A stretch of 17,729 nucleotides of DNA from CAYSWH01 sp964434775 (GCA_964434775.1 CAYSWH010000039.1:1-17729), one strand, 5' to 3'; shown: positions 1-8,015, counted from the first letter of the stretch. Notes: generated by a model not told the origin, from the sequence alone. Made by a program: numbers and translations.

Positions 1-1916
1 TATGTCATGGAACTATACAGCCATATGTTTTCTGCAATTAGTTCATTTTGGGTTTTTCCGTTCCAAACGTTTTGTACTAATTTTAATTGAAACCATATTT
101 GGAGCTTGGTGTTTATTTGATTTTGCTTAGATTGGATTAACGATTCTTTTATTTCTTCATCCAAGTTAAAAGCAGTTATTGTTTGGTTGTTTGGAAGTCT
201 AAACTTAGCATGTTTTTGTTCATTTCCCAGCCAGCGAAAATTTAGTGAGTTAATGTAGGTAACAAAATTGGGAAAAGGAAAATCCTGCCCAAAGGGGTCA
301 AGGTTAAGCAAGTTTTGAAACAAATTGTTTTCCAATTCTTGAGGTTCCAGCCAGATTAAATTTTTTTTATTTGTGTAATTAAGAAGATTGTTTGGTAAAA
401 TTTGAAATAATTTTTGATCTAAATACTGCTCCTTTTTCTCGCTTTTTAAACTGTTATATTGTTTTTTAAGACCTTCTAAAATTAATTTTTTTGCCTTTTT
501 CAAGTTTTCTTCAGTTGTAGTAAAACCGGCTGCTCCGGGATGACCTCCAAATTTGAGTAAATATTTTTCACCGTACTTCATAGCATTCGGCAAATGGAAA
601 TCTTCCGGGGCCCTCAAGGAAGCAACAATTTTTCCATCTTCTTTGGAAGCAACAATTACCGGCTTATCATAAATATTAACAAGTTTAGAAGCCAGTAATC
701 CGATCACTCCTTTATTCCAATCGCCATTCAGCCAAATAGAGTCTTCTTTTTCGGCTTGTATTTTGGCTAATTCATTAACCTCAAAATAAATATTATTAAC
801 CATCTCCTTTCTTCTTTCATTCACTTCAATTAGTTCTTGGCTGAGTTGATCTGCTTTGCTGTGATTATCTTCAATAAGAACTTGAATAGAAAGTTTGGCG
901 TGAGTAAGCCTGCCGGAAGAGTTCAGAATCGGTGATAAGTAGAAAGCAATGTCCTGGCTGTTAAAAAAATATCCTTGTTTCATTTTAGCTAATATACCTG
1001 TTTTTTCCATTAAAGATTTTAACCCGGGAATGTCATATTTTTCTGTAGCAATGATTTGGATTCCTGATTTAACCAGAAGTCTATTTGTTGGGTCAAGAAT
1101 GCTTTGACAGTCGGCAATAGTGCCGATAGCCACCAAAGAGAGAAGAGAATTAAATTTTACAAGACTCCTATCAAACAAGCCAATTTCTTGGAGGAAATAT
1201 CCAAACCACAACAAAGTAAACCAGGCTACACCTACTCCCGTAGTGGATTTACTTAGTGAATCTGCACTGTTTTTTTGAACATCTTTTGACCTCTTCTCCA
1301 TTTTTTTTAACCAATCATTGATTTTCTCAATTTTATAACTTTCATTTTTTGCAGCAATTCTTTCGAATAATTTGTTGTTTACTTTCGGAAGATTTTCATT
1401 TTTGTAATAGTCAGAAAGTCTTGGATTTATCACCGACAAGCATTTTGGTAAATCGCTATGCAGATGGTGGTGGTCAGTGATTATTAAATCTTTATTTAAT
1501 TCTTTTGCCGCTTTGGCCTCTTCCACCGAATTAATACCGCAATCTACACTAATAATCAGATCGTTTTTTTGGCACAGATTCTTGATTGCATCAGTATTCA
1601 TTCCATATCCTTCGACAAATCTATCCGGAGCGTAAAAAGATAAATTTTCTTTCTTAAATCCAAGTTCAACTAGTCCGTGATACATAACCGCCGTTGCTGT
1701 AACGGCATCAGTATCATAGTCACTGAAAATACAAATTTTTTCGTCCTTTAAAAGTGCTATAAGCAATCTTAATAAGGCGTTTTCCAAATCATACATAAAG
1801 GGCAGTTCTTGTATGTAATCATCAGGTTTTAGCTGAGAAAAAAAAGAGCTAATTTGCTTATTTGAAGTTTCCTCTTTTTGGAACCTTTGGACGTAATATT
1901 TTAGAACTTGGTGCAT
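1..1916 (-). CDS. recJ: Single-stranded-DNA-specific exonuclease RecJ (partial, C-terminus off the left edge)
   Basis: RecJ degrades single-stranded DNA 5' to 3' in recombination and mismatch or base-excision repair, in the cytoplasm. Translating the minus strand from ATG at 1916 gives about 638 residues with no stop before the window edge. DHH-phosphoesterase motifs appear in order: DYDTDA (66-71), SVDCG (123-127), the TDHHH signature (147-151) and GTIAD (265-269). The DHHA1 domain follows, with GGHPGAAGFT at about 457-466, and an OB-fold-like C-terminal part is presumably cut by the edge. These metal-binding residues match the family. One departure is that motif I ends in Ala71, where the family usually has Gly (DxDxDG). 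The gene is alone on its strand here and divergent from the RDD gene. No Shine-Dalgarno precedes the start. Family assignment is firm; only the C-terminal end is missing. Confidence 0.95.
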   Translation of the reverse strand, partial: MHQVLKYYVQRFQKEETSNKQISSFFSQLKPDDYIQELPFMYDLENALLRLLIALLKDEKICIFSDYDTDAVTATAVMYHGLVELGFKKENLSFYAPDRFVEGYGMNTDAIKNLCQKNDLIISVDCGINSVEEAKAAKELNKDLIITDHHHLHSDLPKCLSVINPRLSDYYKNENLPKVNNKLFERIAAKNESYKIEKINDWLKKMEKRSKDVQKNSADSLSKSTTGVGVAWFTLLWFGYFLQEIGLFDRSLVKFNSLLSLVAIGTIADCQSILDPTNRLLVKSGIQIIATEKYDIPGLKSLMEKTGILAKMKQGYFFNSQDIAFYLSPILNSSGRLTHAKLSIQVLIEDNHSKADQLSQELIEVNERRKEMVNNIYFEVNELAKIQAEKEDSIWLNGDWNKGVIGLLASKLVNIYDKPVIVASKEDGKIVASLRAPEDFHLPNAMKYGEKYLLKFGGHPGAAGFTTTEENLKKAKKLILEGLKKQYNSLKSEKKEQYLDQKLFQILPNNLLNYTNKKNLIWLEPQELENNLFQNLLNLDPFGQDFPFPNFVTYINSLNFRWLGNEQKHAKFRLPNNQTITAFNLDEEIKESLIQSKQNQINTKLQIWFQLKLVQNVWNGKTQNELIAENIWLYSSMT

Positions 1917-1947
1917 AAAAGATTTATTTTTTTTTGATGATTAATCA

Positions 1948-1974
1948 ACTATATTTATTAAATACATAAGTCAA
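1948..1974 (-). promoter_or_regulatory. Candidate sigma70-type promoter for recJ
   Basis: Read on the minus strand, TTGACT (1974-1969) is followed 15 bases later by TATAGT (1953-1948). This would start RNA about 25 bases before the recJ ATG. The spacer is two bases shorter than the ideal 17, so the call is tentative. Confidence 0.4.
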
Positions 1975-2043
1975 GTTTTGATAATAATAATCCGAGTCTG
2001 AATTTATTAATATGTGAAAAAAAACTTGTGTGCGGTTTTTCTC

Positions 2044-2072
2044 TTGACTAAAGGCAGCTTTTCATTTATAAT
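2044..2072 (+). promoter_or_regulatory. Near-consensus sigma70-type promoter for the RDD gene
   Basis: TTGACT (2044-2049) and a perfect TATAAT (2067-2072) are separated by exactly 17 bases. Transcription should start near 2079, leaving a leader of about 47 bases before the ATG at 2126. This is one of the best promoter matches in the window. Confidence 0.8.
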
Positions 2073-2125
2073 AGCGCTTTGAAAATGCAAAATAATTAAT
2101 TTGTAAATTAAATGTAATATATAAT

Positions 2126-2716
2126 ATGGATAATTTTCAGCAAGGTCAAGGAGGACAGCCAAATCAAAACCAAGGTTTCCAAAATCAAGGACAGCCTCAG
2201 ACCGTTAGTTCTCAGCCGACCAATAACTTCCAGCAGCCAAGTACCTTTCAGAATCAACCTCAGTTTAATAACCAAGGAGGGGTAGACACAACCCGGCATG
2301 GGGGTTTTCTTTTGAGATTTGTAGCCTGGTTTATTGACTCATTAATATTATTTGTTGTCGGATTTGTTTTAGGATTTGCGGTGTCTTTTCCGATCGCTCT
2401 AATTACTGATGACAGTACAATTAGTACTATTGTAAGTCTTCTTCTCCAAGTCGTAAGTTTGGTTATAGGCTGGCTTTATTTTGCCGGGCTTGAGAGTTCC
2501 AACAATCAAGGCACTTTTGGAAAGATGATTCTGGGTTTAATTGTAACTGATACTGATGGAAATAAGGTAAGTTTTATTACTGCTACCATCCGTCATTTTG
2601 CTAAAATAATTTCCGGACTTTTGTTAGGAATCGGTTATCTTATGATTATCTTTACTGAAAAGAAACAAGGTTTGCACGATATGATTGCCGGCACCTTGGT
2701 ACTTCGAAAGAAATAA
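2126..2716 (+). CDS. RDD-family integral membrane protein with Q/N-rich N-terminal tail
   Basis: This 196-residue membrane protein has the RDD domain in its last 140 residues. The first conserved Arg and Asp lie in the first helix (LLRFVAWFIDSL, about 62-73), FGKMILGL follows in the middle, and the third conserved residue is the Asp of the closing GLHDMIAGT segment. Three hydrophobic segments are visible (about 62-95, 100-122 and 160-176). RDD proteins are thought to be transporters or to help ion or solute movement; the substrate is unknown. Residues 1-53 form a low-complexity tail with 26 Gln or Asn, presumably cytoplasmic and disordered. The gene has its own strong promoter and an intrinsic terminator, so it looks monocistronic. 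No Shine-Dalgarno precedes the ATG. The domain call is confident; the function is not known. Confidence 0.88.
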   Translation: MDNFQQGQGGQPNQNQGFQNQGQPQTVSSQPTNNFQQPSTFQNQPQFNNQGGVDTTRHGGFLLRFVAWFIDSLILFVVGFVLGFAVSFPIALITDDSTISTIVSLLLQVVSLVIGWLYFAGLESSNNQGTFGKMILGLIVTDTDGNKVSFITATIRHFAKIISGLLLGIGYLMIIFTEKKQGLHDMIAGTLVLRKK

Positions 2717-2743
2717 ATTAATAAAAAATAAATTACACTTTTC

Positions 2744-2768
2744 CCGCTTTAACTTGAGCGGTTTTTTT
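2744..2768 (+). terminator. Intrinsic terminator after the RDD gene
   Basis: CCGCT (2744-2748) pairs with AGCGG (2757-2761) across an 8-base loop, and seven T residues follow (2762-2768). The stem is short but GC-rich against a very AT-rich background, and it sits 27 bases after the RDD stop. Confidence 0.75.
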
Positions 2769-2803
2769 ATTGTCATTTTTTGTAAACTTCGGGTAAATTA
2801 ATA

Positions 2804-3166
2804 ATGATGTTCAAAGAAGTTCAAAATAGTAAGCTTTTTTGGCCTGTAATCCAGGTTTTTGCAGTACTTTTGTTTGTTTTTGTCATTCTTTCTCCATATG
2901 TCCAAACAGAAATAAATACGTACTTTGGACTTTCCAAGATAGACGGTGTTGATGATATTTGCAAATCAAGAGCAAACAGCCCTCTTGAATCGATCAAAGT
3001 TTTAAGTATGGATCTTTCTAGAGGAAGAGCAAAGATTTATTGCTTATATCAAGAGAAAAAAGATAACATACGTATAAATTTGGAAAAAGTAGAAGGAAGA
3101 TGGCAGGTTATCTTTGTTGAAAAATTGAATACTGAGGGTAACTTTTACTGGCCTGTTTATTTTTAG
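2804..3166 (+). CDS. Small single-TM protein, unknown function
   Basis: I do not recognise a family for this 120-residue protein. One hydrophobic helix (about 12-31) follows a short charged N-terminus, so the remaining 90 residues are probably outside the membrane as a small beta-rich domain. That domain holds two cysteines (53 and 80) that could form a disulfide. The start is ambiguous because two ATG codons are adjacent (2804 and 2807); no Shine-Dalgarno helps to choose. A weak promoter (TTGTCA at 2770, TAAATT at 2794, 18 bases apart) would give an almost leaderless message. The gene follows the RDD terminator and precedes a separate promoter, so it may be its own unit. Coding is supported by length and natural composition, but not by homology. 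Confidence 0.68.
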   Translation: MMFKEVQNSKLFWPVIQVFAVLLFVFVILSPYVQTEINTYFGLSKIDGVDDICKSRANSPLESIKVLSMDLSRGRAKIYCLYQEKKDNIRINLEKVEGRWQVIFVEKLNTEGNFYWPVYF

Positions 3167-3198
3167 GGCAATTTTTACTCTCTATAGATGCTTTTTAT

Positions 3199-3232
3199 TT
3201 GACAAAAATATGAACCTGTCATTAGTTAAAAT
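3199..3232 (+). promoter_or_regulatory. Candidate promoter for the bactofilin-like gene
   Basis: A perfect TTGACA at 3199-3204 lies upstream of the 3256 start. The -10 element is poorly defined: TTAGTT at 3222 has 17-base spacing, and TAAAAT at 3227 is too distant. The call rests mainly on the -35 match and its position. Confidence 0.45.
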
Positions 3233-3255
3233 GTTTTTTAAAAAAATACATTTTT

Positions 3256-4542
3256 ATGTTGTTTAACCTTTTACCCAAAAATAAATTGTTATTTAGTATA
3301 TCACAAATATTATTTTTATTATCAGTTATAATTATCAGTTTTTCATTATTTGGAATCAAGGCTTCTGCCGCCGATTTTAGAAGTCAGGATGTTTTGGAAA
3401 TTAACTCAAATGTTGATGAAAATGCATATTATTCCGGAGGTGAAATCAATATAAGAGCTCCCGTTCAAGGTGAGTTGTCAGCAATCGGAGGAAGAATCAA
3501 TATTCAATCGCCTGTTGCAGACGATATTTTTCTAACAGGTGGGGAAATTAAAATTGATGCATACATTGACGGAAATATCTCCGCTGTAGGAGGACAGGTA
3601 GATATCAACGTACCCGGTGACTTTGTTTTGCCTGATACACTGAGGGTTGTGGGTGGTGATGTTAGTTTGAGCGGCAAATTTGGCGATGATGTCTTGATTA
3701 TTGGCGGAAATGTAAACCTCAAAGATGCTGAAGTTGAAGGTGATTTGATAGTAAGCGGAGGAAATTTATCACTTGAAAATTCTCAAATTTTTGGAAATTT
3801 ACGTGGCAGTCTTGGAGATTATGATTCCCAGTCAATTGAAAAGCAGGTTGAAGGAGAGGTGGAAATAATCAGAGAAGGACTTGATTCTGATCAGGCAGTC
3901 CCCCTTGTTGCCGGCATGTCCGCAGTTTCCTTTTTTGGGATTGCTTTTGGAGTTATAATAGGTATTCTATCGGAATTAGCAGTGCTGCTTGGTTTGATAA
4001 TCTTGATTTATATTTTAGATAAAAAGAAAAAACTAGAGGATGAAACTATTAAGACCGATAGCGAATTTTTAAAGGATATACTTCTAGGTTTGTTATTTAC
4101 CATCGGAACTGTATTAGCGGTCACATTCTCGTTTTTCTTGTTTGTCTTTCCCTTCTTTTTAGTGATTAAATTATCTATAATAATTTTTGTGCTTTTCTCT
4201 CTAAGTGGTATTTATTTTCCGATCTATGTGGCAAACTTCATAAAAAACTCATCTGACTTCAAAATTGACTTCAAAGTATTGATATTCATTGTCTATTTCG
4301 GTTTTCTTATCTTCGGGTTAATTCCGGTATTGAACATTCTTACAGGACTAATAGCCTTTATTTTCACTATTGCCAATTTTGGTTATATTATGAAAAGATT
4401 AATTCAGTTGATAGATATTGGATTGAATTATCAACCTAATAGTTCACCAGAAGAAAAAACAGAAAAAGATCAAAAGGTACAAGAGATCAAGCCAATTGAT
4501 ACTGACAAGAAAAAGAAAAAAGAAGTAAAAAAAGTTGATTAA
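3256..4542 (+). CDS. Secreted bactofilin-like (polymer-forming) repeat domain fused to a multi-TM membrane domain
   Basis: The 428-residue protein has four parts. A signal peptide or N-terminal anchor (about 1-39) ends near the ASAAD sequence. Residues 45-185 carry a repeat in which a Gly-Gly pair recurs at 61, 78, 95, 112, 133, 150 and 168, mostly every 17 residues, with alternating hydrophobic residues as in the beta-helix of bactofilin/polymer-forming proteins. A membrane domain of about five helices (about 215-390) follows, then a Lys-rich cytoplasmic tail (391-428). Bactofilins polymerise into filaments; here the signal peptide would place the repeat domain outside the membrane. The likely role is a surface or wall-associated scaffold, by inference. 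The gatD-like gene follows after 38 bases without a visible terminator, so the two may be co-transcribed. No Shine-Dalgarno is present. Confidence 0.75.
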   Translation: MLFNLLPKNKLLFSISQILFLLSVIIISFSLFGIKASAADFRSQDVLEINSNVDENAYYSGGEINIRAPVQGELSAIGGRINIQSPVADDIFLTGGEIKIDAYIDGNISAVGGQVDINVPGDFVLPDTLRVVGGDVSLSGKFGDDVLIIGGNVNLKDAEVEGDLIVSGGNLSLENSQIFGNLRGSLGDYDSQSIEKQVEGEVEIIREGLDSDQAVPLVAGMSAVSFFGIAFGVIIGILSELAVLLGLIILIYILDKKKKLEDETIKTDSEFLKDILLGLLFTIGTVLAVTFSFFLFVFPFFLVIKLSIIIFVLFSLSGIYFPIYVANFIKNSSDFKIDFKVLIFIVYFGFLIFGLIPVLNILTGLIAFIFTIANFGYIMKRLIQLIDIGLNYQPNSSPEEKTEKDQKVQEIKPIDTDKKKKKEVKKVD

Positions 4543-4580
4543 TTTTACTGACATATTCAAAACTAATTCCAAACTGAATC

Positions 4581-5357
4581 ATGAAAAAATTTCTCTTAAC
4601 CCATCTTTATCCCCGAGAAATGTGCATTTACGGTGATATGGGAAATATTCGTACCATTGAGTATAAGTTAAGTGAACTCGGTTTTGAAGTAGTTTATCAA
4701 CCAGTAAATCCCGGCGATCAATTACCTGAGCAAAGTGACTTTTATTTTATTGGCGGCGGTCAAGACCAAGAGCAATACGAAATCTTTAAAGATTTACTAA
4801 ATAAAAGACAAAAGTTAATTGAAGAGATTGAGTTAGGGGTTGGACTTCTTTCAATCTGCGGCGGTTACCAGCTACTGGGAAAGAGTTTCTTGACGGGTGA
4901 CGGTCGTCAAATAGACGGTATCGGTCTTTTTCAGGTAGAAACTAAGGCCCCTGATGAAAGTGTAAAATCAAGATGTATAGGTAATTTAGTAGTTGATTGT
5001 TGGCTAGAGGGACTGGAAAACGTAAAATTGGTCGGATTTGAAAATCACGGCGGGCAGACTTATTTTATTAACGGCCAAACCAGTTGTAAACCCTTAGGGA
5101 AAGTTCTAGCCGGTTTTGGAAACAACAATTTTGACGGTGAAGAGGGTTGTGTATACAAAAACGCCGTAGGTACATATTTACACGGATCTTGCCTTCCAAA
5201 GAATCCCGGCTTTACTAATTACTTAATTACAGAGTCCTTAAAAGCAAAGTCCGGCCGAGAAAGTCAAAATTATTTAGATAATTCGGATTTTGAAATATTT
5301 GACGATACAATTTCCAAAGAAGTAAATCAAAGTTTAGTAAAACGATTCACCGATTAA
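4581..5357 (+). CDS. gatD: GatD/CobQ-type glutamine amidotransferase (lipid II amidation, probable)
   Basis: This 258-residue class I glutamine amidotransferase fits the GatD branch of the CobB/CobQ family. Cys93 in SICGGYQLLG is the expected nucleophile and His201 in TYLHGSCL its partner. GFENHGG (152-158) is a typical family motif, and the length fits stand-alone GatD. In Gram-positive bacteria GatD supplies ammonia to MurT, which amidates the D-glutamate of lipid II in peptidoglycan synthesis. A murT gene normally sits next to gatD but none is in this window: the upstream neighbour is the bactofilin-like gene and the downstream neighbour is on the opposite strand. MurT may lie elsewhere, or this protein may serve a different synthetase such as a cobyrinate-type enzyme. 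The family is firm; the specific role is inferred. Confidence 0.82.
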   Translation: MKKFLLTHLYPREMCIYGDMGNIRTIEYKLSELGFEVVYQPVNPGDQLPEQSDFYFIGGGQDQEQYEIFKDLLNKRQKLIEEIELGVGLLSICGGYQLLGKSFLTGDGRQIDGIGLFQVETKAPDESVKSRCIGNLVVDCWLEGLENVKLVGFENHGGQTYFINGQTSCKPLGKVLAGFGNNNFDGEEGCVYKNAVGTYLHGSCLPKNPGFTNYLITESLKAKSGRESQNYLDNSDFEIFDDTISKEVNQSLVKRFTD

Positions 5358-5421
5358 AACCTTGCATTAATCTGATTTTCTAATGATCCACTAATCAACC
5401 GGGATATATTTGAGTTTGCAA

Positions 5422-5694
5422 TCAATCCTTCAACACCAAAAAACCCGATCTAATGCCATAACCCCTGATCTTGCCGTAAAAATCCTTGGCATCAAAATGT
5501 CTCCTCTTATCAAGATCTATCGGATTGGCGATTACATAGATATTTTCGTAATCATTCTTGAGCTTTCTCGGATCCATCCCTCGAGCCTGACGACCGTCAA
5601 TAATCCGTCCGTTATAAGGAACAATCCCCCTTTTAGAAACCCGAAAATCAGCAATCAAATTATCCTTCCTCGAAGGACCAAGACCAAAGATCAT
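5422..5694 (-). CDS. Small protein, tandem paralog A, unknown function
   Basis: I do not recognise this 90-residue protein. It has no signal peptide or TM helix and is rich in charged residues, so it is probably soluble. It resembles its upstream neighbour (5710-5985). Both have an ADFRV/IDFRV strand near the N-terminus, and the core at 48-72 (YENIYVIANP, then LDK, then F-A-D-F) aligns with 34-58 of the neighbour. That similarity supports the minus strand as the coding one, over the overlapping plus-strand open frame at 5410-5700. The ATG lies 15 bases after the neighbour's stop, so the two are likely translated from one message. The gene converges on gatD with a 64-base gap and no clear terminator. 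Confidence 0.66.
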   Translation of the reverse strand: MIFGLGPSRKDNLIADFRVSKRGIVPYNGRIIDGRQARGMDPRKLKNDYENIYVIANPIDLDKRRHFDAKDFYGKIRGYGIRSGFLVLKD

Positions 5695-5709
5695 AATTAA
5701 TAAGCAAAT

Positions 5710-5985
5710 TTACAATCTAACCTGAATGCCGTTTGCTGTAGATCTAACTTTTTGATTCCGGTTTACTTCCTCAATTAATGCAACTCTTATCGTAGCTCTT
5801 AATAATGTATTAAAAGCATCGTTAGCTTTAAAATCTGCGTTTTTGTCTAGTCTGGGGTTGTGAACTACATAAACTCCCTCATACCCACTTAATTCATTTG
5901 GATGAGGCAAATTATTGTAAATCTTTGCATTCATAAAACCCTCTTTTTTTGCGTCTACTCTAAAGTCAATTACTGCGTATTGCAT
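5710..5985 (-). CDS. Small protein, tandem paralog B, unknown function
   Basis: This 91-residue protein is the first of a two-gene tandem with 5422-5694. It starts MQYAVIDFRV, which suggests an opening beta strand, and carries the shared core YEGVYVVHNP with LDK and a Phe/Asp-rich segment at 34-58. Its C-terminus (59-91) is basic and amphipathic and differs from paralog A. No membrane segment or signal peptide is visible. A TTGACT sequence at 6057-6052 on this strand could be a -35 element, but no convincing -10 follows. Upstream on the same strand, after 92 bases, lies the 281-residue gene, which may be part of the same transcription unit. No domain family is recognised; the paralogy is read directly from the two translations. 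Confidence 0.68.
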   Translation of the reverse strand: MQYAVIDFRVDAKKEGFMNAKIYNNLPHPNELSGYEGVYVVHNPRLDKNADFKANDAFNTLLRATIRVALIEEVNRNQKVRSTANGIQVRL

Positions 5986-6077
5986 AAATAAATACCTATT
6001 AGATTAAAAATAACAACCTAAAAAAAATACAAAGATTTAATTGTTTTGTAAAGTCAAAGTTTTTTTTCTGCTACATT

Positions 6078-6923
6078 CTAATGCTTCAGTTTTTTCCTTC
6101 TCCCAAACAAAACCTTCTCTGTAAGGGTGAGGGTGTTTGGATCTAAGTGCTTTTTTACGGCAGTAAGGTAGGGGGAATAGGAACGGCGGATAAATTTGAC
6201 GAGGCCTTCTTTTTGCAAATTGGACATTTCTTGAAGGTAGTAATCCAAAATGTGTTTTTGCCCTAGAGTAAAACCTGCTTTTTTGGCACTGCCGGCCAGG
6301 ATAGTGGAAATCTCCATGATGCTTCTTTTCTCTTTTTGAGAGGTTTGGTTAAGTTGTTGGTAAAGCCTGTGAATTTGCTTTATATCTGGTAGGGTAGACG
6401 CATTTTGCTTTACCTGCTCGTAACTCTTTCTCATGTCCTTAACGTTTAGAGGAGGCATGTCTACAATATCGGCAAAACCGCCGGAGTTGGTTTCCAGGTA
6501 AGTCAATAACTCTTCCACGGAGTCAAATTGTGCATCAGGTTCGATCACCCCTTTTTCTTTTAATTCTTTAACTACCTCTTTGAGAAATTCTTTGGACCCT
6601 CCCAGAATATCACTGGCTGCGGCAAAGAGCCAGACGGGGGAAATTCTAAAGGCTAAAATTCCGGCAATTTCAATGACATTTCCGGCAGTTTTGCGGACAA
6701 AGGTTTCTTTTACTCCGACTTCTTCTCTCGGGAAGACCTCTTCCACTCCACCGAAAAGTTCTATGGTAATTCGAAAAGTTTTTTCAATCAGATTCTTATA
6801 AATTCTACTTTGCTTAAGAAAATTAGGAGTCAGCAATTTAGTCCCTTCAAAAATAACTCCACCAAGAGCCGCAATTGTTGCTCTAAGTGACCTTTCAGGT
6901 AGGGAAACAACATATTTAAGCAT
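6078..6923 (-). CDS. Alpha-helical protein of unknown function
   Basis: This 281-residue protein is predicted to be almost wholly helical. The N-terminal 110 residues are moderately hydrophobic, with several Gly-Gly pairs (21-22, 58-59, 108-109) and an aromatic stretch near 95-106 (SPVWLFAAASDI) that could associate with a membrane. The middle is acidic (about 115-150). The C-terminal half (160-281) is polar and lysine-rich and ends in a basic tail. No catalytic motif is recognisable. It lies 12 bases downstream of the MscS gene on the same strand, so the two are very probably co-transcribed and a membrane-related role is plausible. The start at 6923 is the first ATG of the open frame, with no Shine-Dalgarno. 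Coding status is secure from length and gene packing. Confidence 0.78.
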   Translation of the reverse strand: MLKYVVSLPERSLRATIAALGGVIFEGTKLLTPNFLKQSRIYKNLIEKTFRITIELFGGVEEVFPREEVGVKETFVRKTAGNVIEIAGILAFRISPVWLFAAASDILGGSKEFLKEVVKELKEKGVIEPDAQFDSVEELLTYLETNSGGFADIVDMPPLNVKDMRKSYEQVKQNASTLPDIKQIHRLYQQLNQTSQKEKRSIMEISTILAGSAKKAGFTLGQKHILDYYLQEMSNLQKEGLVKFIRRSYSPYLTAVKKHLDPNTLTLTEKVLFGRRKKLKH

Positions 6924-6935
6924 ATTTCATTAAGA

Positions 6936-8015
6936 TTACTCTGCTGCTTTAAAAAAATTATGAGTTAACTTGATTTTGTTTTTCTCCAGTGTTTCTTTGA
7001 TAGCAAAATTTATTTCTTGTTGAATATCCATGTAAGTTGTGTAGTCACCTGTCTTCACGAAATATACAACTTCATACACCAAGGCAATTTCCCCGAACTC
7101 TTTAAAATGGGCTCTGTCAAAGTCTGCTTTTTCTTGCTTTTCCACAATCTCTTGAATCATCCCGGGGATTTGTCTGAGCTTGGAATTGGGTGTGTCGTAG
7201 CTAAGATTGAGGTTGAAACTAATCCTCCTTTTTCTCATCTTGGCATAATTGTGTACAACATTTTCTGTTAACTCACTATTGGAAATGACTATTTCTTCAC
7301 CATCGATACTTTTGATCCTGGTAGACTTGATTCCTACTTTTTCTACAGTCCCTCGAATATCTGAAGTGTTAATGAAATCCCCGATTTTAAAAGGCTTGTC
7401 CAAATAAATTGAGAATGAAGCGAATAGATCCAACATTACTTTTTGCAGAGCAAAGGCGATAACAATACCGCTTACCCCTAATCCGGCAACTAGGGTATCT
7501 ACCTTCAATCCTATCATGTCAAAAATAAAAATTCCGGCGGCTGCCCATATAATAAAATCAATAGCGTAATTAATTAGACTGATTACCGACAAATCCAATT
7601 CTTTACTTCGCCCGGTTTGTCGATTGTATTTATCAAGTAAATAGGAGATACCTGCTTGAATTATGCCAATAAAGTAAATTGAAATAGCAAAAATCGTTAG
7701 GACGTTAATCGCCCTATCCAAAATAAAATTTATCGGTAGCCCCAGACTGATCAGAATATTTTTGGAAAAATAGAGAATTATAGCAAAATATAGTAAGAAA
7801 CCGATGGATTCTATACGTTGAATCAGTTTGTCACGATAGGAATTTTTTTCTCTTAGGGAATATTTTTTCTTAACCCCGGAAAAAATTAGACCTTTAATCA
7901 TTCCCAAAATTACAAAACCGGCCGTAACAATAATCGGAATTATAAAATACAAAATAAGATTTATTTCCAGTTTGGTCAGATCCTGTGAAAAGGTTTGATT
8001 GATCCAAATGTACAT
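6936..8015 (-). CDS. mscS: Small-conductance mechanosensitive channel, MscS family
   Basis: The 359-residue protein is a mechanosensitive channel that opens under membrane tension to release solutes on osmotic downshock. Hydrophobic helices lie at about 19-45, 70-90, 101-128 and 146-170, two more than the E. coli MscS N-terminal pair, before the Gly/Ala-rich pore helix at about 172-200 (VAGLGVSGIVIAFALQK). The beta domain follows (FSIYLDKPFKIGDFI, the RGTVEKVGIKSTRI motif at 221-234, and EIVISNSEL at 241-249), then the alpha/beta C-terminal vestibule to about 350. All these elements are in family order. The gene heads a minus-strand group with the 281-residue gene 12 bases downstream. It is divergent from the TVP38-like gene across a 211-base gap. 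The symbol is used in the family sense. Confidence 0.93.
   Translation of the reverse strand: MYIWINQTFSQDLTKLEINLILYFIIPIIVTAGFVILGMIKGLIFSGVKKKYSLREKNSYRDKLIQRIESIGFLLYFAIILYFSKNILISLGLPINFILDRAINVLTIFAISIYFIGIIQAGISYLLDKYNRQTGRSKELDLSVISLINYAIDFIIWAAAGIFIFDMIGLKVDTLVAGLGVSGIVIAFALQKVMLDLFASFSIYLDKPFKIGDFINTSDIRGTVEKVGIKSTRIKSIDGEEIVISNSELTENVVHNYAKMRKRRISFNLNLSYDTPNSKLRQIPGMIQEIVEKQEKADFDRAHFKEFGEIALVYEVVYFVKTGDYTTYMDIQQEINFAIKETLEKNKIKLTHNFFKAAE

Noticed and set aside
5410..5700. Plus-strand open frame of 96 codons overlapping small paralog A
   Set aside because: It starts at TTG, has a low-complexity translation, and covers the minus-strand frame whose product is clearly related to its upstream neighbour.
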